Positions 1 through 7,030 of a stretch of DNA of 12,248 nucleotides are shown in pieces. The position numbers were made by a program, and so were the translations under genes. Source of the stretch: Nitrospirota bacterium (GTDB taxonomy: Bacteria; Nitrospirota; Nitrospiria; Nitrospirales; UBA8639); the NCBI GenBank assembly GCA_029865515.1, contig JAOUGQ010000074.1, forward strand, positions 1-12,248, read 5' to 3'. The stretch's first letter is position 1. Each line of letters opens with the position of its first letter. The notes under the pieces are model-generated. The model was not told the DNA's origin, did no database searches, and saw nothing but the letters and a program-made list of their open reading frames with translations.

Positions 1-480
1 CTTGTGCAAACCAAGTTATTCCGTGCGGACTTATATTATCGGCTCGCCGTCCTCCCGTTAACTGTGCCGCCCTTGAGAGATCGGAGGGAAGATGTCCCAC
101 TGTTGGTGAAGCATTTCCTGGCTCAATCGGCTCGAACGCATGGGCGGGCTTCGATGGATTTGAGCCTTGATGCCCAACAGGCTCTTGTCGAGCACCCCTG
201 GCCGGGGAACGTCCGGGAATTAGAAAATGTCATTGAACGGGTGGTGGTCACCTGCCCGCATCATACGATCGAGGTCAATGACCTGTTTGCCGATTATCAG
301 GTGAAACATTCTTCAGGCGATTTGGGTACTATCGGGAAAATCGCTCGGCAGGAAGCTGAACGGTCTCGTATTCTGCAAGCCCTTCGGGATGCCAAGGGAG
401 ATAAAACCCGCGCAGCTCGCTTCTTAAGCATCAGTCGCTCCAGCCTCTACAATAAATTACGGGACTACCATATCTCTTAA
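1..480 (+). CDS. Sigma-54-dependent transcriptional activator (enhancer-binding protein), 3' end only
   Basis: This is the C-terminal 159 residues of a bacterial enhancer-binding protein, which uses ATP hydrolysis to open promoters held by sigma-54 RNA polymerase. The frame is open to the window edge, so the gene starts upstream; the GTG at base 4 is only an internal Val codon. Visible parts, numbered from the first codon: FRADLYYRL (7-15), whose two arginines six residues apart match the paired arginine fingers of PspF/NtrC; PPLRDRREDVP; the sensor II motif WPGNVREL near 65-72; and a Fis-type helix-turn-helix at about 120-158 (AARFLSISRSSLYNKL). The input domain lies outside, so a response regulator, a GAF-type sensor or a stand-alone activator are all possible. 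The next promoter downstream is of the sigma-54 class and has two upstream dyads, so this protein is the obvious candidate activator of the oxidase at 932. Family call is secure; target is inferred. Confidence 0.95.
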   Translation, partial: LVQTKLFRADLYYRLAVLPLTVPPLRDRREDVPLLVKHFLAQSARTHGRASMDLSLDAQQALVEHPWPGNVRELENVIERVVVTCPHHTIEVNDLFADYQVKHSSGDLGTIGKIARQEAERSRILQALRDAKGDKTRAARFLSISRSSLYNKLRDYHIS

Positions 481-530
481 CTTAACCTGCCAGGTTTCTG
501 CCCCTAAATTCCCCATTTTTCGATTTTCAT

Positions 531-548
531 TGTCCAATTTATTGGACA
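531..548. promoter_or_regulatory. Perfect dyad, probable upstream activator site 1
   Basis: TGTCCAAT-TT-ATTGGACA is a perfect inverted repeat with 8-base arms and a 2-base spacer. Weaker outer arms (TTTCGAT at 518-524 and ATCGAAA at 548-554) widen the symmetry. It lies about 194 bp upstream of the start point predicted from the sigma-54 promoter at 708-723, within the usual range for enhancer-binding protein sites. No T-tract follows, so it is not a terminator for the preceding gene. The symmetry is seen directly; binding by the activator encoded at 1-480 is inferred. Confidence 0.65.
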
Positions 549-595
549 TCGAAATATCTGATTTATTTTTGAAATTTTCAACTTACCTCCAAATG

Positions 596-613
596 TGTCC
601 AAGGCTTTGGATT
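596..613. promoter_or_regulatory. Second, imperfect copy of the dyad, probable upstream activator site 2
   Basis: TGTCCAA-GGCT-TTGGATT repeats the arms and 4-base centre spacing of the dyad at 531-548 (TGTCCAA-TTTA-TTGGACA). Twelve of the fourteen arm positions are identical; only the last two bases differ. The two centres are 65 bp apart, about six helical turns, so both sites would lie on nearly the same face of the helix. It is centred about 129 bp before the predicted start point. Between it and the promoter lies an A+T-rich tract (about 612-660) that could bend easily. I found no convincing IHF consensus there. Confidence 0.55.
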
Positions 614-707
614 TTCTAAGAATCGTATTTTCCTATTTTTTTTATTATATTTTTATAACCCTCGCCAGTACTGCTTCAAGAGGTTTGTCGCATAGATAGG
701 TTTTAAT

Positions 708-723
708 TGGCACCGTTGTTGCT
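708..723 (+). promoter_or_regulatory. Sigma-54 (-24/-12) promoter of the multicopper oxidase
   Basis: TGGCAC-CGTTG-TTGCT matches the sigma-54 consensus (TGGCAC, five bases, TTGCW). The invariant GG is at 709-710 and the invariant GC at 721-722, with the required spacing. The predicted transcription start is near 733-735, leaving a leader of about 198 bases before the start codon at 932. It is on the same strand as the oxidase, upstream of it, and downstream of a sigma-54 activator gene and two dyads. The match is good enough to call from sequence alone; activity is untested. Confidence 0.85.
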
Positions 724-736
724 CGTATTGGTTAAT

Positions 737-812
737 TGCCGACGTCGGGTTGGGTGTGATGGACCGGCCTCCGGAATGCCCGACCTCTTAAAGAGGATTC
801 CCGGTGTCGGCA
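737..812 (+). promoter_or_regulatory. Structured 5' leader of the oxidase mRNA
   Basis: The first bases after the predicted start point can fold into a closed, branched structure. TGCCGAC (737-743) pairs with GTCGGCA (806-812) as the closing stem. GTCGGG (744-749) pairs with CCCGAC (779-784) and encloses CCGG-CCT-CCGG (764-774). CCTCTT (784-789) can pair with AAGAGG (791-796). CCGACGTCGG (739-748) is also a perfect palindrome that could act as DNA. No U-tract follows, so a terminator is unlikely, and I match no known riboswitch class. It could stabilise the message, control translation, or overlap a protein site. The pairing is visible; a function is inference. Confidence 0.4.
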
Positions 813-917
813 CTTAAAATGAGGTCAGGTAGAGAGAGAAATGGAAATATTGAGTCATACAGATATGAATTCGGTGGTTGCGTATAAATAGTCAGGTTTT
901 TTATTCACTATATAAGC

Positions 918-924
918 AAGGAGG
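918..924 (+). promoter_or_regulatory. Ribosome binding site fixing the oxidase start at 932
   Basis: AAGGAGG lies seven bases before the ATG at 932. The same frame is open further upstream to a TTG at 878, but that codon has no ribosome site and would put about 18 residues ahead of the export signal. This site decides the start. Confidence 0.85.
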
Positions 925-931
925 CCGGAGA

Positions 932-3900
932 ATGCATTACGGCAAAAGTAGATTTCTTACTGCTTCTGTGTTTTTGGCGCTGATGGGAGGGGCGGCCTTG
1001 TGGGCTACCCCATCATTTGTGGGTGCGGAGAATACGTCTTCTACACATGTTCATCAGGCGGGAATGACCCACCAAGATTCCCCTGCCTGGGCTGAACAGC
1101 TCAAAGGCCAGACCATTGTTGAAGATGCGATGGAGGGTCGTGCCGAACGGGCGGCGCTCGTCGAACAGCAACATGAACGGCTGATGCAGCAAATGCAGAA
1201 AGATATGGATCATAACGGCCAAAACGATGGTGCGTTTAATTCCATGTCGATGATTCATCAGTATGGGGCCGGCCAGGGTACGGGCCTTTTGTCCAGTAAT
1301 TCAGGCGCAGAGCCGGTGTCGATGCAAGGGGGGCTCTGTCCGAAAACTGCTCCTGTTCGTTCGTATGATGTTTCGGCCATCAATGCAGAAATTACCTTGA
1401 ATCAATGGCTGGATTACTATCCAGGGTACATGTATGTCCTGACCGAAAACCTCGACAAGGTTCGTGAGGAGGAGGCCAAGAATGCCGCAGCCCGTGAAAA
1501 AGAGGGGAGCCATGATCCGGGTGCGGTACGAAACGGGATCCAGGGTCAATGGATCCAACCCTTGGTCATTCGCGGGAACCAGGGCGATTGCGTAAAGATC
1601 ACGTTGCGAAATCAATTGGAATTCGGCGAAGAAGTGAGCTTGCACATCAATGGGTCGGATATGGTGATGAGCAAAACAGGACAACCGGCTCTCACGACTA
1701 ATCCGGCTACTGTTGCGGCTGAAGGCGGGATGGTTGAGATGGAATGGTACATCCATCCGGATACTCAGGAAGGTGGTCGTCAATTTCATACTTATAGCAA
1801 TGATCGTGAACTGACCGTCATGGGGTTGTTCGGCGTGTTTGTCGTAGAGCCCCGGAATTCAGAATATTACGAACCATTGGGAACCGGGCTGGCGACGAAG
1901 GCCACCAGTGGTTGGCAGGTCATGATTGACAATGGAACCGGACCGGACTTCCGGGAATTTGTGGTGATCTATCATGAAGTCGGTGATGAAGCGTTCCGCC
2001 CGGTGAATAAACATGGCGATTTCCTGCCTCAACGGGATCCCCTGAGCGATGCGTATCGTCCAGGTGCCAGGGCATTGAATTATCGGAGTGAGCCCTTTGG
2101 CATTAATAATATGCACGTACAGCATGAATATTTTGGATTTGAAGATGAGTCCATGGCCTACAGCTCGTATACCTTTGGCGATGCGGCTCCGACGATTCCT
2201 CGAAGCTATTTAGGTGACCCGGCCAAATTCCGTGTCGTCCATGGCGGGTCTGAAGTCTTCCATTCCCACCATCCGCATGGCGGGTCCATTCGCTGGCAAC
2301 GGAGCCCACGAGCCACCCAAATGCCGGTGTGGAGTACCGGGCAAAATGGGCCGGTGAAATACCCCGTGATCATGACGAAGTCCGACCGGGTTGACGTGGA
2401 AGTGATTGGTCCAGCCGAAGCCTTGGATTTGGAAACTGAGTGCGGTTCCGGGCTTTGCCAGTGGCTGGCGGGTGATTTTTTGTTTCATTGTCATGTGGCC
2501 CATCACTACGTAGCCGGCATGTGGGGGTACTGGCGGGTGTACAACACCTTGCAGGTGCCTGGAGTTCAGAATGACGTCATGTTGCCCTTGCGCGAATTGC
2601 CGGACCGTATCGGGCGTATTCACAAACCTGTGACATCGGATGCCCTGGTCGGGACGACGGTCAACTGGTTTGGAAAGAAATTTAAAATTGTTGACAAGGG
2701 TAAGAGTGATTGGAAGGTCGAACCCGCCGTCGTCACCTTGAAGGATTGGGTCGAGATGCAGCTCAGCAATGCAGGTAAACCCGGTCATACGGATGACGAA
2801 AAAGGGCAGTTGATGGCCTATGATGCCACGGTGCTTGATTGGATCTGGCAAGGCAATAAAGCGATGAGTGAAAAGGAAGCCACCTTGGGGGAAAATCCCA
2901 AGTATCGACCGGAGTGGCAAGGGTATAAACCTGGTGAACGGCGGGCTATCTGGTTCGAGCCGTCAACCGGGAAAGTGGCGTGGCCGTGGTTGACGCCGCA
3001 TTTTGGAAAACGGAATCCGTTCTCAAACGATCATAATCCGGCTCCCTGGCTGGAAATGATCCGGTTAAATCCTGACGGAAGCCGATCGGTTGAACCGGCA
3101 AAGCCTGGTGAAAATGGTCAATGGAGCTTATGCCCGGACCGGGCCGGATCGCAAAATTACAACGTGCATTTCATTAAGTTACCCATCGAGCTTTCGGCCG
3201 CCGAAGGGAAAGAGGCGGCGATCGTAGATCCCAATGGGTTGCTGTATGTCGTGCATGAAGAGGAAGAGGCGGTTCGTGCCGACAATTCTAAAAAATTCCC
3301 CTTGGTGGTGCGGACAAATGTGTATGATTGCGTGGATTGGACGCTGACCAGCGAATGGTTGGATGATGATATCACCAACTTCCAGTCTTCAAAAATCAAC
3401 ACGCACTTCCATTTCCTGCAATTCGATAATCAGGCGTCTGACGGTGTGATATCTGGTTTTTCCTATGAGCAATCAATGCGGCCCTTCACGCAATTCAAGA
3501 AAGATGTGAAGAAGGGGTTGCCGGTTCCAATGAATGCCAAGGTGACCAAGGCCGCGAAAAAAGGTGACAAAACCATTAGCGTCAGCAATGCGGAGCAATA
3601 TCATGTCGGTATTCCCGTATTGATTGGGGCTGATAATGTCAAAGGTCAAGAAGTTCAACGTATTGTAAAAATTGAAAAAGGGAAGCTGACGTTGGCTCAA
3701 CCGCTGCGAAATGCTCATCCGGTGGATGACATCGTGACCGTGGAGTATGTGCGGCAGCGGTTCTGGGCGGATGCCGATGTAGGAAGCGTGTTCTGGCATG
3801 ACCATGCGTTTGGTGGAACCACCTGGCCGCATGGCGCCGTGGGCACGATCATTACCGAACCGTTTGGCTCTACGTGGCATGATCCGAAGACGGGAAAACC

Positions 3901-5818
3901 GATCCGGACGGGCCCGATTGCCGATATTCATGCCACTGAACGTGTCGGTCATGATGTGGCAGGGAGCTTCCGGGAATTGATGGTGCACATTCAGGATACT
4001 GTGCCGCATACGGTGAATATCGTGACGGCGGGTAATCCGCCGGGGCAACCCGTGGATGTTGCGTTGGAGGCGGGAAGAACTGTGTCGTTCATTATGCCGC
4101 CAAATGATAAAATTAAAATGACTCCTATGCCGTTCCTGAATGGGGGAACCCATACGACGGGTGGGGCGTTGAATTTCCGGGCGGAGCCGTTCGCGCAACG
4201 CCTGGCCAACAATCCTGATACATCGAAACTCTTCAGCAGTGCGGTCCATGGGGACCCCAGTACTCCCATGATTCGCGCTTACCTGGGCGACGCGATGGTC
4301 TTCCGGTTGTTGGATGTGACGATGAATGAGAGCAACGTGTTTACGATTTCTGGTCATACCTTCTGGTCAGAGCGGTATGCTCAGGAGGCCAATCGCAAGC
4401 ATTCTCTCCACGTGGGGATTGCGGAGCGGTATGACTTAGTGGTCGCCGAAGCCGGTGGTCCGCGACACCAGCCGGGTGACTATCTGCTCTTCAATGGACG
4501 AAGTTCTAAATTCTCTGAAGGATCCTGGAGCATCATCCGGGTCTTGGATAAGCCAACGTCAGACCTTCAACCATTGCCCAATAAGGCGTATGGGAAAGAA
4601 GGTGTGCCGGAAAAACTTCCCGTGTGTCCTGGTGATGCGCCGGTGAAGAATTTCAACGTCGTGGCGATTGATTATCCGGGGATGAATCTGAATCCCAATG
4701 CGCCGGAAGCCATTGAAGTGGACTTCGAGCGCAAGATTGAGCTCCGGAATCCCAACGCCAAGATCTTTGTCCTGGAGGATGAAGTGGCAAAGGTGTCTGG
4801 CGATGTTCAGGCGATGCCGCTGACGATCCGGGTCAATGTTGGTGATTGTTTGAAAGTGAAGCTCACCAATAAAATGAAAGAAGGGCGGGCTTCATTCTCA
4901 GCCTTCGGGATGGCGTTTGACCCCAATGATTCCCAAGGTGTCAATTTGGGGAATAACTCCGGGGAGCAAACCGTGGCCCCCGGCGAATCCCGTGTCTACA
5001 CCTTCTATGCCGATCCGTTTAATGGGGAAGGGCAAATGTTGGTGTGGGATTGGGGGAATGTGGCCATGAACCCCAGAAACGGGCTGTTTGCGGGGATCAT
5101 TATCGGACCCAAGGGATCAACCTATCGTGATCCAAAGACGGGCGAAGATGTGTCTTTGAAGAATAGCTGGACGGCGGATGTGATCGTCGATCAGACCATT
5201 CAAGGAAATGAAAGTCGGGCGAATTACCGTGATGTGGCCTTATTCTTTCAGGATGAGGATAACATCATCGGAACCGCTTTTATGCCCTATGTACAAAACG
5301 TGGCAGGGTTGACGGCGATCAATTATCGTGCGGAACCCTATCCCTACCGGGAAGAAGTCGGCTGTACGTTAGGCCGGATGTTCCAACCTTGTGAAGTGGA
5401 TAATCCCAAGGATCCGGTGACGCCTGTGATTGAAGCCCATGCGGGTGATCCGGTGCGGGTCCATGTGTTTGGGGCCAGCAGCGAACAAAATGGGATGTTC
5501 ACCGTTGAAAAGCATGAATGGCCGATTGAGCCGTTCCTGCCTGGTGCGGATATCATCAGCACCGTGGAGTTCGCAGCTTCCGAGGGATTGGATGTGTTCC
5601 TGCCTGGTGCCGGAGGAAAGTGGTCTCTCCCTGGAGATTACACCTATGGCAACGGACGGTTGCCGTATTCTCAATCCGGGCAATGGGGCTATCTGCGAGT
5701 GCTCCCGACGACGGATCAACGCATTCTGCCGTTGAGTGGGGGTGCCGCATCAACCAAGCAGGCTGCTTTGGATGAGTTCAACAGCGAACCGCGGATTATT
5801 CCTACCGTAGCGAAATAA
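932..5818 (+). CDS. Giant exported multicopper oxidase, six cupredoxin domains (MofA/MnxG-like)
   Basis: This 1628-residue secreted copper oxidase would couple one-electron oxidation of a substrate to reduction of oxygen to water outside the cytoplasm. Residues 1-32 are a Sec signal peptide, and 35-135 are rich in Met, His and Gln. Three tandem two-cupredoxin modules begin at Cys-Pro 136, 734 and 1232; each has an R-x-N-x-x-DC/GDC segment, an NYRSEP/NFRAEP/NYRAEP motif and a final GDY/GDF strand. Copper ligands occur once. L3 is FHSHHPHGG (443-451) and L4 is HCHVAHHYVAGM (519-530), giving type 1 ligands Cys520, His525 and Met530; L1 is HFH (825-827) and L2 is HDH (956-958). L3/L4 thus precede L1/L2, the reverse of laccases. 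Residues 863-940 are a Lys-rich beta insertion between L1 and L2. Size and style recall MofA- and MnxG-type Mn(II) oxidases, but the substrate is unproven. A sigma-54 promoter precedes it and a terminator follows. Confidence 0.93.
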   Translation: MHYGKSRFLTASVFLALMGGAALWATPSFVGAENTSSTHVHQAGMTHQDSPAWAEQLKGQTIVEDAMEGRAERAALVEQQHERLMQQMQKDMDHNGQNDGAFNSMSMIHQYGAGQGTGLLSSNSGAEPVSMQGGLCPKTAPVRSYDVSAINAEITLNQWLDYYPGYMYVLTENLDKVREEEAKNAAAREKEGSHDPGAVRNGIQGQWIQPLVIRGNQGDCVKITLRNQLEFGEEVSLHINGSDMVMSKTGQPALTTNPATVAAEGGMVEMEWYIHPDTQEGGRQFHTYSNDRELTVMGLFGVFVVEPRNSEYYEPLGTGLATKATSGWQVMIDNGTGPDFREFVVIYHEVGDEAFRPVNKHGDFLPQRDPLSDAYRPGARALNYRSEPFGINNMHVQHEYFGFEDESMAYSSYTFGDAAPTIPRSYLGDPAKFRVVHGGSEVFHSHHPHGGSIRWQRSPRATQMPVWSTGQNGPVKYPVIMTKSDRVDVEVIGPAEALDLETECGSGLCQWLAGDFLFHCHVAHHYVAGMWGYWRVYNTLQVPGVQNDVMLPLRELPDRIGRIHKPVTSDALVGTTVNWFGKKFKIVDKGKSDWKVEPAVVTLKDWVEMQLSNAGKPGHTDDEKGQLMAYDATVLDWIWQGNKAMSEKEATLGENPKYRPEWQGYKPGERRAIWFEPSTGKVAWPWLTPHFGKRNPFSNDHNPAPWLEMIRLNPDGSRSVEPAKPGENGQWSLCPDRAGSQNYNVHFIKLPIELSAAEGKEAAIVDPNGLLYVVHEEEEAVRADNSKKFPLVVRTNVYDCVDWTLTSEWLDDDITNFQSSKINTHFHFLQFDNQASDGVISGFSYEQSMRPFTQFKKDVKKGLPVPMNAKVTKAAKKGDKTISVSNAEQYHVGIPVLIGADNVKGQEVQRIVKIEKGKLTLAQPLRNAHPVDDIVTVEYVRQRFWADADVGSVFWHDHAFGGTTWPHGAVGTIITEPFGSTWHDPKTGKPIRTGPIADIHATERVGHDVAGSFRELMVHIQDTVPHTVNIVTAGNPPGQPVDVALEAGRTVSFIMPPNDKIKMTPMPFLNGGTHTTGGALNFRAEPFAQRLANNPDTSKLFSSAVHGDPSTPMIRAYLGDAMVFRLLDVTMNESNVFTISGHTFWSERYAQEANRKHSLHVGIAERYDLVVAEAGGPRHQPGDYLLFNGRSSKFSEGSWSIIRVLDKPTSDLQPLPNKAYGKEGVPEKLPVCPGDAPVKNFNVVAIDYPGMNLNPNAPEAIEVDFERKIELRNPNAKIFVLEDEVAKVSGDVQAMPLTIRVNVGDCLKVKLTNKMKEGRASFSAFGMAFDPNDSQGVNLGNNSGEQTVAPGESRVYTFYADPFNGEGQMLVWDWGNVAMNPRNGLFAGIIIGPKGSTYRDPKTGEDVSLKNSWTADVIVDQTIQGNESRANYRDVALFFQDEDNIIGTAFMPYVQNVAGLTAINYRAEPYPYREEVGCTLGRMFQPCEVDNPKDPVTPVIEAHAGDPVRVHVFGASSEQNGMFTVEKHEWPIEPFLPGADIISTVEFAASEGLDVFLPGAGGKWSLPGDYTYGNGRLPYSQSGQWGYLRVLPTTDQRILPLSGGAASTKQAALDEFNSEPRIIPTVAK

Positions 5819-5846
5819 GCTCTTCCCTCATTCCGAGGGTCAGCGC

Positions 5847-5886
5847 AAGCGGGGAAGCCTCTCTTCGGCTTCCCCGCTTTTTTTTT
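5847..5886 (+). terminator. Intrinsic terminator after the multicopper oxidase
   Basis: A perfect 13-bp stem (AAGCGGGGAAGCC at 5847-5859 with GGCTTCCCCGCTT at 5867-5879) closes a 7-base loop and runs into nine T residues (5878-5886). It begins 28 bases after the oxidase stop codon and is very strong. It should separate the oxidase from the next gene, which then needs its own promoter or partial readthrough. Confidence 0.95.
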
Positions 5887-5948
5887 ACGGGCCGATTTCT
5901 ATAGAATGACACTAAGCATGGTTATCAATATATGGTGAGGAGGGAATC

Positions 5949-6869
5949 ATGAGGGGCCGAATGGTATGGAAAGGGATGGTAGTGGTTGGGCTTGTTGCTC
6001 TTTTCGCGCAAACGGCTTGGTCCTACGATGAAATCAACGTGACAAATGGGGGATCCATTCAAGGCAAAGTGACCATTAAAGGAGAAAAGCCCAGACCCAT
6101 GGCTTTTAATCTGGTGACGATTCCAGATCCGGTGTTTTGTGGGCAAATCTCCACCGGAACCGGTTGGCGACTTGTGGAGGATTTTATCATTGGGCCCGAC
6201 AAAAGTTTGAAGGATGTGGTGGTCTTTCTCAAAGAAATTGATAAAGGGAAACCTTTTGACATCCCCAAGGTCAGGATCGAGTCAATTGACTGTGACTTTA
6301 TTCCGTTTGTGAATGTGTTGCGCGACCAGGATGAAATTACCGTGGTCAACATGGATCCGGTAGAGCATGATATCCAGGGATATGAAACGGCCAGAGAACG
6401 AGGAGCCAGGGTGTTGTTTAATCGTCCTTTGCCCATGAATCCGTACCATAAGGTGTTAGGAATATTCGGCAAGAAACATCTTGCCGGTGAACCGATGGTG
6501 GAAAAAATTCATTTGCGAAAAGGACGGAATGTGTTTGTCATGCAATGCGGATTTCATCCCTACATGTTTTCCTGGGGGTTAGTTGTCGAGAATCCTTATT
6601 ATGCCATTACCCGTGAAGATGGAAAATTTGAAATCACCGATATTCCTCCTGGAGAATATATGTTGACTGCCTGGCATGCCGGGATGAAGGAGTTTGTGGA
6701 ACAAAAAGTCACGGTAACCGCTCAGGGCAGGACTAGGGCATATTTTGAGTATGTAGCTCCAGAAGGTCGACGCAGTGCGCATGAAATCGAGGAGAATCCT
6801 CGCTTTGGATTGGAGTTGTTGGAAGAAGGGCTTGAAATTGTTCCTTCCATTAGACGACAAATTCCTTAG
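5949..6869 (+). CDS. Periplasmic amicyanin-like cupredoxin with carboxypeptidase-regulatory-like domains
   Basis: This 306-residue exported protein has a signal peptide (1-25, likely cut after AWS). At 34-60 a beta domain opens with GSIQGKVTIKGEKP, the style of carboxypeptidase-regulatory-like domains. The middle is a cupredoxin with all four type 1 copper ligands: His140 (DPVEHDI), then Cys200, His203 and Met206 in CGFHPYM. The C-x2-H-x2-M spacing is that of amicyanin. A second regulatory-like domain follows (218-268, DGKFEITDIPPGEYMLTAWH), then a charged tail. Cys64 and Cys115 could form a disulfide. GAGGAGGG ends four bases before the ATG. It would carry single electrons in the periplasm. 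Lying between a copper oxidase and a cytochrome c, it may be the oxidase's redox partner (inferred). Proteins of this layout are often annotated as methylamine-utilisation-like, but no amine dehydrogenase gene is in view. Confidence 0.85.
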   Translation: MRGRMVWKGMVVVGLVALFAQTAWSYDEINVTNGGSIQGKVTIKGEKPRPMAFNLVTIPDPVFCGQISTGTGWRLVEDFIIGPDKSLKDVVVFLKEIDKGKPFDIPKVRIESIDCDFIPFVNVLRDQDEITVVNMDPVEHDIQGYETARERGARVLFNRPLPMNPYHKVLGIFGKKHLAGEPMVEKIHLRKGRNVFVMQCGFHPYMFSWGLVVENPYYAITREDGKFEITDIPPGEYMLTAWHAGMKEFVEQKVTVTAQGRTRAYFEYVAPEGRRSAHEIEENPRFGLELLEEGLEIVPSIRRQIP

Positions 6870-7030
6870 AGAAATTGCGTGTTGCGCCCATGTTGCAACT
6901 TCAGGGAGGAGAAGAATATATTGGAGTGAGTCAACAGATTATGATGAGTCTCCTAAAGAACGCACGGGAAAAATCAAAACATGATCACGATTCTTTTACT
7001 TGATGGTGAGGAGACGAAAGGAGGGCGGCC

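Noticed and set aside
878..931. Upstream in-frame TTG at 878 as the oxidase start
   Set aside because: It has no ribosome site and would add residues before a clean signal peptide; the ATG at 932 has AAGGAGG at ideal spacing.
2210..4357. Long minus-strand open frames inside the oxidase (2210-2920 and 3473-4357)
   Set aside because: Their proteins are rich in Arg, His and Pro with no domain, typical of antisense shadows of a G+C-rich third-position gene; the plus strand is a clear oxidase.
5884..5907. Possible sigma-70 promoter for the cupredoxin gene (TTTACG and TAGAAT)
   Set aside because: The spacing is only about 12 bases, too short; no better pair was found before 5949, so the promoter of this gene remains unassigned.
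6890..7003. 37-codon plus-strand frame between the cupredoxin and cytochrome genes
   Set aside because: It has no ribosome site before the ATG and no recognisable features; it could be real only if conserved in relatives.
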